Source: Desulfovibrio desulfuricans
GTDB taxonomy: Bacteria > Desulfobacterota > Desulfovibrionia > Desulfovibrionales > Desulfovibrionaceae
NCBI RefSeq assembly: GCF_024460775.1
Contig: NZ_JANFYZ010000010.1
Location: forward strand, 33,027-97,026
Direction: 5' to 3'
Length of the DNA stretch: 64,000 nucleotides
Below the pieces are notes generated by a model. That model saw only the letters and a program-made list of their open reading frames with translations, was not told the DNA's origin and did no database searches. Positions 54,681 to 63,758 of the stretch are shown here, piece by piece. Numbering within the stretch: the first letter of the stretch is position 1; every line of letters starts with the position of its first letter. The translations under genes and the position numbers were made by a program.

Positions 54681-56981
54681 ATGCCCATAGACAAGCATGA
54701 ATGGCCTGTACTGATTGTTTCTGGTGAATTTGACGCGGCAACAGATGAAGGTTGCAGACTGCGCGACCTGAAAAAGCAGCTTGTGGAAAACAAGGGATGC
54801 TCTGTTCTCATATCCCTGCGATATGAAGACGCTATAAATATTTTTGCATCCCGCGCAGACCTTGGAACTGTTATCATAGACTGGGACATACAGTGCGAAG
54901 ACCCCGGAGAGCAGGCAACGGCAGCGGAGTTGCTTGAGAACATCCGCCTGCGCAACAAAACCATCCCGGTTGTGCTGCTCACTGATCATTCCGAGCTGGA
55001 GAATCTGCCCACGGATGTTCTTTCCAAGGTGGACGACTGCATCTGGAAGATAACAGATACCGTGGATTTTCTGGCCGGACGCATCGAAGTGCTGGTCAGC
55101 GATTACCTGCAAACGGTGTATCCGGCCTTTTTCGGCGGCATGGCCCGCTACGCCAATGAATACAAATACGCATGGCACACGCCCGGTCACATGGGCGGCG
55201 AGGGCTTTCTCAAAAGCCCCGCAGGAGTGGCCATGCACAAGTTTTTTGGCGAAAACGTCTTCCGCGCCGACCTTTCCATTTCCGTTCCCGAGCTTGGCTC
55301 CCTGCTTGACCACAACGGCCCTGTTGGCGATGCGGAAGAAAATTCCGCCAGAGTCTTTGGGGCGGACATAACTTTTTATGTGCTCAACGGCACCTCCAAC
55401 GTCAACCAGATCATCTGGCGCAGCCAGGTGCTGCGTGACGATATAGCCTTTGTTGACCGCAACTGTCACAAATCGCTCAACTATGCCATGGTCATTACCG
55501 AGGCATACCCCGTGTATATGACGCCACGGCGCAACCGGCGCGGCATCATCGGGCCGTGCAGGCTTTCCGAATTTTCAGAAAAAAGCATCCATAAAAAAAT
55601 CGCCGCCAACAAGCTCATTCCTGACGAGCTGAAAAGCTGCCGGGTCAAGATGTCCGCCCTCACCAACTCCACCTATGACGGGCTGTGCTACAATGTGACC
55701 AACATCAAGAAGCAGCTCCGCAAGAGCGTGGACAACCTGCACTTTGACGAGGCGTGGTACGCATACGCCCGTTTCAGCCCCATGTATGAGAACCACTATG
55801 GCATGACGGATGCCGACAATGTGGCCGATCATCCGCCCATTTTCTGCTCGCAGTCCACCCACAAGCTGCTCACGGCCTTTTCGCAGGCCTCCATGCTGCA
55901 CGTAAAGCACGGTACGCATGTGCGGATCAACCGCGATGAACTCAACGAATCCTACATGATGCACGGCTCCACATCGCCACAATACAACATGATCGCCTCG
56001 CTCGATGTGGCCACCAAGATGATGGACGACGACGGCGAGGTGCTGCTGCGCGACACCATTGCCGAGGCCGTTCGCATCCGCCGCAAGATCACCCTCATGG
56101 AGCGGGAAATGACCGCCAGGGGCGACTGGTTTTTCAGCATGTGGCAGCCCAGAAGGGTTCCTTATCAGAAGGGTATGCATGACTTTCTGGAAGTGCCCGC
56201 CGAATATCTGGCAGAAAACCAGCTTCCCTGGGTGCTGAACAGCGACAACAACTGGCACGGATTTGACGATATTGAGCCGGATTACGTCATGCTTGACCCC
56301 ATCAAGCTGACCTTCATCACGCCCGGCCTTGCGGAAGACGGCACAATGGCGGATACGGGCATTCCGGCTGCTATTGTCACCAACTACCTGATACGGCACC
56401 GCGTGGTGTGCGAAAAAACCGACTATTATTCCTTTTTGCTGCTCAACTCCATCGGTACCACCAAGGCCAAGGAAGGGGCGCTCATCTCGGGCCTGCTCAA
56501 ATTCAAGCAGCTCTATGACGCCAATGCCCCGCTGAGCGTGGCCCTGCCCGATCTCTACGCCGCCTTTCCTGAAACATACAAAGGTATTGGCCTCAGAGAT
56601 CACAGCAACGCCATCCATCGGCACTTCCGCGAGCACAAGCTGCTGGACAAGATGCAGGCAGCCTTTCAGGGCATACCAGATCAGGTCATGCGGCCTGCGG
56701 AGGCCTACCATGAAGTGGTGCGCCACAATGTGGAATATGTGGAACTGGCCGACCTGCGCGGGCGCGTCCCTGCTGTCATGATTGTGCCCTACCCGCCAGG
56801 CATTCCCGTCATGATGGGCGGCGAGGTGATGAACGAGGCGGCGGAACCCATATTTGCCTATCTTGAGGCGCGCCAAAACTTTGAAAATGCCTTTCCCGGT
56901 TATGAAAGCGACATCCACGGCGTAGAACGCATAGAACGCGATGGCAAAAAATACTTCAGCGTATTGTGCATAAAAAAGTAG
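54681..56981 (+). CDS. Orn/Lys/Arg decarboxylase (probably lysine)
   Basis: A 766-residue PLP decarboxylase with the three-domain inducible amino-acid decarboxylase layout: an N-terminal wing, a PLP core and a C-terminal domain. The PLP Lys is in QSTHKLLTAFSQASMLHV, closer to lysine than arginine decarboxylase. Start 54681 was chosen for its AAGGAG site; an earlier ATG at 54663 lacks one. The CadB-like antiporter next door points to lysine, though the C-terminal region is partly arginine-decarboxylase-like. The amine product raises pH under acid stress. Confidence 0.82.
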   Translation: MPIDKHEWPVLIVSGEFDAATDEGCRLRDLKKQLVENKGCSVLISLRYEDAINIFASRADLGTVIIDWDIQCEDPGEQATAAELLENIRLRNKTIPVVLLTDHSELENLPTDVLSKVDDCIWKITDTVDFLAGRIEVLVSDYLQTVYPAFFGGMARYANEYKYAWHTPGHMGGEGFLKSPAGVAMHKFFGENVFRADLSISVPELGSLLDHNGPVGDAEENSARVFGADITFYVLNGTSNVNQIIWRSQVLRDDIAFVDRNCHKSLNYAMVITEAYPVYMTPRRNRRGIIGPCRLSEFSEKSIHKKIAANKLIPDELKSCRVKMSALTNSTYDGLCYNVTNIKKQLRKSVDNLHFDEAWYAYARFSPMYENHYGMTDADNVADHPPIFCSQSTHKLLTAFSQASMLHVKHGTHVRINRDELNESYMMHGSTSPQYNMIASLDVATKMMDDDGEVLLRDTIAEAVRIRRKITLMEREMTARGDWFFSMWQPRRVPYQKGMHDFLEVPAEYLAENQLPWVLNSDNNWHGFDDIEPDYVMLDPIKLTFITPGLAEDGTMADTGIPAAIVTNYLIRHRVVCEKTDYYSFLLLNSIGTTKAKEGALISGLLKFKQLYDANAPLSVALPDLYAAFPETYKGIGLRDHSNAIHRHFREHKLLDKMQAAFQGIPDQVMRPAEAYHEVVRHNVEYVELADLRGRVPAVMIVPYPPGIPVMMGGEVMNEAAEPIFAYLEARQNFENAFPGYESDIHGVERIERDGKKYFSVLCIKK

Positions 56982-57050
56982 CCATGTCCGCTGATTCCTG
57001 CCCCGGAGCGCCGGAGAGCAATTTTTAACCGCAGCAAAAGGACGGCAGCC

Positions 57051-58373
57051 ATGACCACGCCGGGCACTAAAAAACTTGGTCTTTTCGCCTGCATCACTGT
57101 GGTGGCGGGCAACATGATGGGGTCTGGCATTGCTCTTTTGCCCGCAAACCTTGCGGGCATCGGCAGCATATCGGTCATTGGCTGGCTGGTGGCCATTCTG
57201 GGAGCCATGGGCCTGGCCTATGTGTTTGCCCGTCTGGGCATGGAAGACCCACAGGAGGGCGGCCCCATAGCCTATGCCAGCGAAATCGGGCCGGAGCTGG
57301 GCTATCAGACGGGGCTGCTCTATTATCACGCCAACTGGATAGGCAATCTGGCCGTAGCCATAACCGGCGTGGACTATCTTTCGGTATTCTTTCCCGCGCT
57401 GGAGCATCCCCTGTGGGCAGGCTTCGCATCGCTGGCCCTCATCTGGATATTCACAGGCGTGAACATTCTGGGCGCGGCCTGGATAGGCAGGCTTGTTTCC
57501 ATCGGGATCGTCCTGCTGCTGATCCCCGTATTCATTACGGGCACTGTGGGCTGGCTGTATTTTGATCCTGCGGTGTTTTCCGCCAACTGGCTCGCCGGGG
57601 GCAAACCTGCGGGCAGCTCCGTCATGAGCGCCGTTGTGCTTTGCATCTGGAGCTTCATAGGGGTTGAAAGCGCCTCGGTGAACACAGCGGTGGTGGACAA
57701 CCCCAAGCGCAACATTCCGCTTTCCACCCTCATCGGCACGGCTCTGGCCGGGCTTGTGTACATACTTTCCTGCACGGCCATATCGGGAATGTTTCCCGCA
57801 AAGCAGATGGCGGAATCCGGCGCGCCCTTTTCGCTGGCAATGGGGCATATCTGCGCAGGGCTGCCCCTGGCCCATCTGGTGCCGGACATGGTTTCGGCAG
57901 TGACCGCCTTTGCCTGCCTGGCCTCGCTGGGCTCATGGATAATGCTTGTTTCCAACGCTGGCTGCCGCGCCGCGCAGGACGGAACCCTGCCGCCCATCTT
58001 TGGCAGAAAAAACGCCAAAGGTCAGCCCGTAGCAGGGCTGGTTCTTTCAGCCTGCATGATGAGCGCCATGCTGCTTTTGATGATGCTTGTCAGCCGCGCG
58101 GGGGACACGCAGGATCTGTTCAACAGCATTACCAGCGTGGCCGTGCTGCTGACGCTCCCGGCCTATTACTACTCTGCTCTGGCGCTGCTCAAGCGGTATG
58201 GTCTGCGCAACCGGGCCGCATGGCTCAAGGTTGCGGCATCGCTCGGCGCTTGCATGTTCTGCCTCATCGCCTTTTCCGGCGCGGAAAAAAACGCCCTGTC
58301 CGGGGCTGTCATTGTCATGCTGGGCGCGTTCATTTTCTATGTGGGCAAACCACGCCCCGCCCGTCAGGGATAG
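57051..58373 (+). CDS. Amino acid antiporter of the CadB type
   Basis: A 440-residue inner-membrane transporter of the basic amino acid/polyamine antiporter family with 12 membrane segments. The first part, KLGLFACITVVAGNMMGSGIALLP, closely resembles CadB, as does GPIAYASEI and YYHANWIGNLAVAITGV. It would exchange external lysine for internal cadaverine, completing the decarboxylase acid-resistance pair. It starts 70 bases after the decarboxylase with an AAAAGGA site. Confidence 0.87.
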   Translation: MTTPGTKKLGLFACITVVAGNMMGSGIALLPANLAGIGSISVIGWLVAILGAMGLAYVFARLGMEDPQEGGPIAYASEIGPELGYQTGLLYYHANWIGNLAVAITGVDYLSVFFPALEHPLWAGFASLALIWIFTGVNILGAAWIGRLVSIGIVLLLIPVFITGTVGWLYFDPAVFSANWLAGGKPAGSSVMSAVVLCIWSFIGVESASVNTAVVDNPKRNIPLSTLIGTALAGLVYILSCTAISGMFPAKQMAESGAPFSLAMGHICAGLPLAHLVPDMVSAVTAFACLASLGSWIMLVSNAGCRAAQDGTLPPIFGRKNAKGQPVAGLVLSACMMSAMLLLMMLVSRAGDTQDLFNSITSVAVLLTLPAYYYSALALLKRYGLRNRAAWLKVAASLGACMFCLIAFSGAEKNALSGAVIVMLGAFIFYVGKPRPARQG

Positions 58374-58376
58374 CGT

Positions 58377-58416
58377 AAAAAAAGGCCTTCTCCGGTTCAT
58401 GGGAAGGCCTTTTTTG
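58377..58416 (+). terminator. Intrinsic terminator after the antiporter
   Basis: AAGGCCTTC and GAAGGCCTT form a 9-bp stem with a 12-base loop and a T-rich tail. A-rich sequence on the left would allow it to act for the convergent trkA gene too. Confidence 0.88.
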
Positions 58417-58440
58417 TTTCTATTCGGCATCTGGTCAGGC

Positions 58441-59100
58441 TCAGGGTTTGAGCATGCGCATGGAATCTGCCTTTCCGGCCACCACAAGAGAGTCTCCCTT
58501 GTGCAGAACTGTTGTGGCGGGCGGCACAAAAACAAAGGCATTTTTCCCCGCCGGGCGAATACCCATGACCATAACATTGAACTGCTGTATCAGGTTCAAT
58601 TCAATGAGGGTTTTCCCGTCCCACTCTTCCACGCGCAGTTCCTGAATGGCAATGCCGCCGTACTTGGGGATAAGGTCGAGCATGCCGGGGTGGGTCAACT
58701 GGTGGGCCGCCATGACGGCAGCCTCGGTTTCCGGCACCATTGCGCGGGTAACATGCAGGCGTTGCAGAATTTTTTTGTGTTCTTCGTTGGAAGCTTTTAC
58801 CCATATCTTGGGGCCGTTCAGCTCCTGCACGTTGAGGGTGATGCTCAACGACTGTTCCACGCTTTCCCCAACGCTGATCACCACCCAGTCCAGATCCTGC
58901 ACATGCAGCGACCGCAGTACGGCAATATTGGTGGCATCGGCCTTGTATACGGTATCCAGCGCTTCTTCCGCCCTTTGCACCCTGACCTCGGACATATCAA
59001 TGCCAAGCACTGTATGCCCCAGCGACACCAGGGTGGAGGCCATGCGCAGGCCAAATTTGCCAAGGCCGATAACGCCGATTTCCAGTTTTTTTTCCGCCAT
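58441..59100 (-). CDS. Potassium uptake protein TrkA/KtrA family
   Basis: A 219-residue cytoplasmic regulatory subunit of a potassium channel. The RCK_N Rossmann motif is EIGVIGLGKFGLRMASTL, with conserved nucleotide-binding acidic residue in VLGIDMSE. A C-terminal RCK_C domain begins near residue 140. Single RCK unit length is KtrA-like. It lies 42 bases downstream of the TrkH gene on the same strand, forming a KtrAB-type pair. Confidence 0.9.
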   Translation of the reverse strand: MAEKKLEIGVIGLGKFGLRMASTLVSLGHTVLGIDMSEVRVQRAEEALDTVYKADATNIAVLRSLHVQDLDWVVISVGESVEQSLSITLNVQELNGPKIWVKASNEEHKKILQRLHVTRAMVPETEAAVMAAHQLTHPGMLDLIPKYGGIAIQELRVEEWDGKTLIELNLIQQFNVMVMGIRPAGKNAFVFVPPATTVLHKGDSLVVAGKADSMRMLKP

Positions 59101-59142
59101 AATTACCTCTCTGACCGTCAGGCCACGACCGGGCAGGCCCGC

Positions 59143-60507
59143 CTACCCGATGGGAAGCTGGGCCTCTGCCACGCTGTAGGCCTTTTTTGACCGCAGGCTC
59201 TGCACCGCCATAAGCAGGCTCAAAATGCCCACCCGGCCCGCAAACATGCTGAAAATTATGATTCCCTTGCCCGCAGAACTCAAATCCTGCGTTAAATTTA
59301 CGGAAAGCCCTACAGTGCCAAGTGCCGAAACTTCTTCAAACAGCAGGCGCAAAAAGGATGCGGCCTGAGTGCCCGCTCCGGCAATAACTTCACCTTCCGT
59401 GATGGCAAGCAGAAAGACCGAAATCCCCACAAGCATTGAATAGGCAAAAAACAGGGTCAGCGCCCGGCTGACATTCTCAGCCGCCACGCCGCGCCCTTCA
59501 AGCACAATCTGGCTGTCGCCCCGGAACTGGGCGGCAATGTAGCCCGCAAGCACGCGAAAAGTCACAACCTTGATGCCGCCAGCGCATGAACCGGGGCCAC
59601 CGCCGATAAACATCAGGGCTATCAACACCAGCAGGGTGGCATCGCTCAGCACGACGAGGTCAATGGAACTGAAGCCTGCTGTACGCGCCACCACCGAATG
59701 AAAAAACATGGTGATGGCAAGATCGGCGCATCCATCCATTGTTCTCGGCACGCTCCCTCGCCAGAACTCAATGGCGAACATGACCACCCAGCCAAGAACA
59801 ATAATTGAAAGGCTTGTTTTCACCACCAGACGGCTGAAGCGGCTGAGGCGGCGCACAGGCGCGCCCATGCGCCCCCCCGTGCAGATGCCCAGAAATTCCC
59901 GCAGCACGCCAAAGCCTATGCCCCCCAGAACAACACTGGACGCAATAACGGCATTAACGACCACGTCATCGCGAAAGAGAGCCAGGTTGGTTGTGCTCAG
60001 GGCAAAGCCTGCATTGCAGAAGGCTGAAACAGCATGAAACACGGCGCTGAACGGGTAGAAAAATACAGGGTCGTGCAGCCAGAGCAGGAATGCGGCCACT
60101 GCCTCAATGCCAAAAACCAGCCCAAGCACCTGCCGCAAAAAGGCGGCAAGACTGAAGTCACCCCACAGCAAGGCCTGACTTACGGCCTCGCGGCTGTTGA
60201 AGGGCACGTTATTGCGCCACAGCAGAAAAATGATGCTTGTGTAGGTCATGACCCCCAGCCCGCCGGTCTGGATGAGGCACAACAGTACCCCCTTGCCGAA
60301 AGGGCTGAGCACCTCGCTTATGTCCAGCGGCGAAAGACCGGTAACGCAGACAGCCGAGGTTGCGAGAAAGCAGGCGTTAATGGGGCTGATGCTCTGCCCC
60401 TTGGCCCAGCTTGCAGGCAGACCGAGCAGTACTGACCCCGCAATGATAACCGCAAGGAATGACAACACCGGCCAGGTGAAGGGACTCAAAAAACGTTTTC
60501 TTGCCAT
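59143..60507 (-). CDS. Potassium uptake protein TrkH/KtrB family
   Basis: A 454-residue membrane channel with four pore-loop repeats, including CFLATSAVCVTGLSPLDIS and GGLGVMTYTSIIFLL. TrkA/KtrA-type RCK rings gate this channel family. The start at 60507 (MARKRFLSPFTWPVLSF) is a typical cytoplasmic N-terminus; the earlier in-frame ATG at 60576 would add an odd segment. The gene precedes the trkA-like gene on the same strand. Confidence 0.9.
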   Translation of the reverse strand: MARKRFLSPFTWPVLSFLAVIIAGSVLLGLPASWAKGQSISPINACFLATSAVCVTGLSPLDISEVLSPFGKGVLLCLIQTGGLGVMTYTSIIFLLWRNNVPFNSREAVSQALLWGDFSLAAFLRQVLGLVFGIEAVAAFLLWLHDPVFFYPFSAVFHAVSAFCNAGFALSTTNLALFRDDVVVNAVIASSVVLGGIGFGVLREFLGICTGGRMGAPVRRLSRFSRLVVKTSLSIIVLGWVVMFAIEFWRGSVPRTMDGCADLAITMFFHSVVARTAGFSSIDLVVLSDATLLVLIALMFIGGGPGSCAGGIKVVTFRVLAGYIAAQFRGDSQIVLEGRGVAAENVSRALTLFFAYSMLVGISVFLLAITEGEVIAGAGTQAASFLRLLFEEVSALGTVGLSVNLTQDLSSAGKGIIIFSMFAGRVGILSLLMAVQSLRSKKAYSVAEAQLPIG

Positions 60508-60600
60508 ATCCCGTCTATGCCAGCCGGGGCAGGTAAATGCAAGGCATGGCAAGGCGGGCTTTACAGCAGATGGCATACGGAGTATTCATGTAACCAGTGC

Positions 60601-60700
60601 TAGGGGAGCCGCGGATCGTAAGGTTTGGCGGCTGAGAGTGGGATAAACCCAGACCCTATGAACCTGACGCAGTTCGCACTGCCGTAGGGAAGCCGCGGCC
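60601..60700 (+). promoter_or_regulatory. TPP riboswitch upstream of thiC
   Basis: The thi-box core is visible: GGCTGAGAG at 60629, ACCCTATGAACCTGA at 60653 and CGTAGGGAAGC at 60683. GCCGCGG/CCGCGGC at the ends can pair as the closing stem. It lies 65 bases before the thiC start, so it should repress the gene when thiamine diphosphate is plentiful. Confidence 0.93.
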
Positions 60701-60764
60701 ACGACGCTGTTCCGCTGCTTGTGGCTTTTTTTGCGCCCTGCGTCGCAACCCGCGAGGCACAACC

Positions 60765-62045
60765 ATGTCTGCATCTTTTCGTTCGCAGAATTCCGCTCTG
60801 AGCGGCCTGCTGGACAAACACCTCACCAATCTGGCCGAGGAAGAACAACTCGCCCCCGAATCCATTGTTGAAGCCATAGAGGCGGGCACAATGGTGCTGC
60901 TGGGCAACCCCGCGCATCCCAACCTCAAGCCCATTCTTGTGGGCCAGCCCTCACGCATCAAGGTGAACGCCAACATCGGCACTTCGCCCCTGTGCAACTG
61001 CCCTGCTACGGAAGAACGCAAAATCAAGGCCGCCCTTGATGCCGGAGCCGACACCGTGATGGATCTTTCCATCGCGGGCGACCTTGACGCCCTGCGCCTC
61101 GGCATGCTCAAGGCCTGCCCCCTGCCGCTTGGCACCGTGCCGCTCTATGCCGTGGGCCAGCAGATTCTGGACGCGGAGCTGGATATCGCCACCATGCAGC
61201 CCGATGCCCTGTTTGCCGAAATCGCCAAGCAGGCTGAACAGGGCGTGGACTTCATCACCGTGCACTGCGGCCTTTCCAAACGCGGCGCTGAAATGGCCGT
61301 CAAAAACAACCGCGTGCTGGGCATTGTTTCGCGCGGCGGCTCCATGCTCGCCCGCTGGATGCTCGAAAACAACCGGGAAAATCCGCTGCTGGAATACTAC
61401 GACCGCCTGCTGGACATCTGCCGCCCCTACAATGTCACCCTTTCGCTGGGCGACGGCCTGCGCCCCGGCGCGGGCGTGGACGCGGGCGATGCCGCCCAGT
61501 GGGAAGAAGTCATCAACCTGGGCCAGCTTGCCAAATACGCCCTTGAACGCGGCGTGCAGTGCATGATCGAAGGCCCCGGTCACGTGCCGCTCAATCAGGT
61601 GCGCACCCAGATTCAAGGCATCAAGCGCCTGACCAACAATGCCCCCCTGTACGTGCTCGGCCCCCTGTGCTGCGACAGCGCCCCCGGCTATGACCACATT
61701 GCCGGTGCCATCGGCGGCGCCATGGGCGTTGAGGCTGGCGTGGACTTTCTGTGCTACCTCACCCCGGCCGAACACCTTACCCTGCCTGACGAGGCGGACG
61801 TGCGCGCTGGCGTCATGGCCTCGCGCGTGGCCGCCCATGTGGGCGAAGTGGCCCTTGGCCGCCCCGCCGCAGTTGCCCGCGAGGCTGCCATGAACGCCGC
61901 CCGCAAGGCTCTGGACTGGGAAGCCATGTCCAAGGCCGCCCTTGACCCGCAGATGCTCGAAAAACGCCGCGAAGACCACAAGACAGAAGAAGTCTGCGCC
62001 ATGTGCGGCAAATTCTGCTCCGTCAAGATGCTGCGCGGCCATTAG
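60765..62045 (+). CDS. thiC: Phosphomethylpyrimidine synthase ThiC
   Basis: A 426-residue radical SAM-like enzyme making the thiamine pyrimidine from aminoimidazole ribotide. It has the conserved GTSPLCNCPATEERK and GPGHVPLNQV segments. The C-terminal cluster motif reads CAMCGKFC, i.e. CX2CX3C rather than the common CX2CX4C. This is a short-form ThiC; it lacks the N-terminal extension of E. coli ThiC. A TPP riboswitch precedes it. Its stop is followed by a REP-like element and then a terminator. Confidence 0.95.
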   Translation: MSASFRSQNSALSGLLDKHLTNLAEEEQLAPESIVEAIEAGTMVLLGNPAHPNLKPILVGQPSRIKVNANIGTSPLCNCPATEERKIKAALDAGADTVMDLSIAGDLDALRLGMLKACPLPLGTVPLYAVGQQILDAELDIATMQPDALFAEIAKQAEQGVDFITVHCGLSKRGAEMAVKNNRVLGIVSRGGSMLARWMLENNRENPLLEYYDRLLDICRPYNVTLSLGDGLRPGAGVDAGDAAQWEEVINLGQLAKYALERGVQCMIEGPGHVPLNQVRTQIQGIKRLTNNAPLYVLGPLCCDSAPGYDHIAGAIGGAMGVEAGVDFLCYLTPAEHLTLPDEADVRAGVMASRVAAHVGEVALGRPAAVAREAAMNAARKALDWEAMSKAALDPQMLEKRREDHKTEEVCAMCGKFCSVKMLRGH

Positions 62046-62052
62046 AACATTT

Positions 62053-62104
62053 AACACCTGAAATGCTCGCTTATGGCGGGCAAAAGCCTGTCTGCCCGCA
62101 TTTT
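62053..62104. repeat. REP-like palindromic element, copy 2
   Basis: A 52-base element similar to the one at 45245-45295, sharing the AAATGCT left arm and a nearly identical right 22 bases ending GCATTTT. GCGGGCA and TGCCCGC form an inner stem. It lies directly after thiC. Confidence 0.6.
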
Positions 62105-62156
62105 GCGACAAGGATTTTTCAGAAAATCATTGTCGAGCAGGTTCCCTGATTTACTG

Positions 62157-62189
62157 AAGGAGGCCCCCGCAAGGAGGCCTCCTTTTTTT
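62157..62189 (+). terminator. Intrinsic terminator downstream of thiC
   Basis: GGAGGCC and GGCCTCC form the stem with a 10-base loop, followed by seven T. Confidence 0.85.
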
Positions 62190-62472
62190 GCCTCAGTAGG
62201 AGCATCGCGGCCTGCATACCCCATAATGATTGCTCCCGCACACAGCGGAACGCACCCTCCCCTCAAAGTTCTGCGCGCTGGCATTGCCCGTTCTGCATGC
62301 CGCCGCGCAGCTTCTCCCGTGTGTCAATGTTGCGTAAAAAAATGTTTGTGCGCTCAAAGAGCTTTACTATCTGCCCGAAAGTTCTTATAAACATTTCATG
62401 TGAAAAAAATAACAAAATTTCAATCAACCCGCCCTCGCGGCGGATATGTGCCATAGCACACTGGAGGATCAT

Positions 62473-63684
62473 ATGTGGGATCAGGCTGCCGATTACAAGA
62501 ATGTGCGGGAAATCCGCGTTAAGACAACTACCTATCTGGGCGTTGGCGCCATTGATAAAATAGACGATATCCTTGCCCAGCTTAAGAGCGAGGGCATCAC
62601 GTCCATACTCTGCGTTTGCGGTGGGCGTTCATACAAAATCACGGGCGCTTGGGACAAGGTTGAAGCCGCAGCACAAAAGCACGGAGTCACGTTGGCGCTC
62701 TACAATCGCGTCACCCCCAACCCCACCACCGACAGTGTGGACGAGGCCGCAGCCTTGGGCCGTTCAGTCAATGCGGGCGCAGTGCTGGCCATAGGCGGCG
62801 GCAGCCCCATCGACTGCGGCAAGAGCGCCGCCATCCTGCTGGCAAACCCCGGCAAGACTGGCGATGATCTGTACTGCTTCCGCTTTACGCCGCAAGCGGC
62901 CCTGCCCATCATCGCCATCAACCTCACCCACGGCACCGGCAGTGAAGTCAATCGCTTTGCCGTGGCAACTGTGACCAAGCTGAACTACAAGCCCGCCATT
63001 GCTTACGATTGCATCTACCCCCGCTTTGCCATTGACGACCCCGCGCTCATGACCGGGCTTTCACCCGACCAGACGCGTTATGTGTCCATTGACGCCGTCA
63101 ATCATGTGGTGGAAGCCGCCACCACCACTGTCACCAACCCCTTTGCCATTTCGCTGGCGGCAGAGACCATCCGGCTTGTGCACCAGTGGCTGCCTGCCGC
63201 CCTTGCCGATCCCTGCGACCTCAAGGCCCGCTATCAGCTGTGCTACGCCGCCATGCAGGCAGGCGTGGCTTTTGATAACGGTCTGCTGCACTTCACGCAT
63301 GCGCTTGAGCACCCCCTGAGCGCCGTCAGCCCCGACCTGTCGCACGGTCTTGGGCTTGCCGTTCTGCTGCCCGCAGTAATTCTGGAATGCTACCCCGCGC
63401 GGCCCGATGTGCTGGCGCACATTCTTGCGCCCCTGGCCCCCGGCCTCAAGGGCCTGCCGGAAGAAGCTCCGCAGGCCGCCAAGGCTGTAGAGCAGTGGCT
63501 TGCCAGTGTGGGCGTGCCGCAAAAGCTTGAAGACCTCGGCGTGACCGCCGCTGACGTGGACAAGTTCTGTGATCTGGTGGAACAGACCCCTTCGCTGGGC
63601 CTGCTCATTTCCGTTGCGCCTGTGGAAGGCACGCGGGAACGCGTGGCGCGCATTTACAACAATTCTCTCAAGCCCATGGCTTAA
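62473..63684 (+). CDS. Iron-containing alcohol dehydrogenase
   Basis: A 403-residue group III, iron-dependent NAD(P)-linked dehydrogenase. The cofactor-binding loop is VLAIGGGSPIDCGK, and the metal ligands are in DAVNHVVEA, HFTHALEHPLSA and LSHGLGLAVLLP. The start at 62473 follows a GGAGGA site; an earlier ATG at 62446 lacks one. Its substrate is not obvious, but such enzymes serve ethanol or 1,3-propanediol metabolism. It stands alone between two terminators. Confidence 0.9.
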   Translation: MWDQAADYKNVREIRVKTTTYLGVGAIDKIDDILAQLKSEGITSILCVCGGRSYKITGAWDKVEAAAQKHGVTLALYNRVTPNPTTDSVDEAAALGRSVNAGAVLAIGGGSPIDCGKSAAILLANPGKTGDDLYCFRFTPQAALPIIAINLTHGTGSEVNRFAVATVTKLNYKPAIAYDCIYPRFAIDDPALMTGLSPDQTRYVSIDAVNHVVEAATTTVTNPFAISLAAETIRLVHQWLPAALADPCDLKARYQLCYAAMQAGVAFDNGLLHFTHALEHPLSAVSPDLSHGLGLAVLLPAVILECYPARPDVLAHILAPLAPGLKGLPEEAPQAAKAVEQWLASVGVPQKLEDLGVTAADVDKFCDLVEQTPSLGLLISVAPVEGTRERVARIYNNSLKPMA

Positions 63685-63724
63685 AAAGGATCGCCATTGC
63701 CAACGCACTGTGCGTTGCAATTGA

Positions 63725-63758
63725 AAGAGGTCAGCGCGTGAGTGCTGGCCTCTTTTTT
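63725..63758 (+). terminator. Intrinsic terminator after the alcohol dehydrogenase
   Basis: AGAGGTCAGC and GCTGGCCTCT form the stem with an 8-base loop and a six-T tail. Confidence 0.85.

Noticed and set aside
55575..57875. Minus-strand frame of 766 codons opposite the decarboxylase and antiporter
   Set aside because: Spans two well-supported genes on the other strand and has no domain character.
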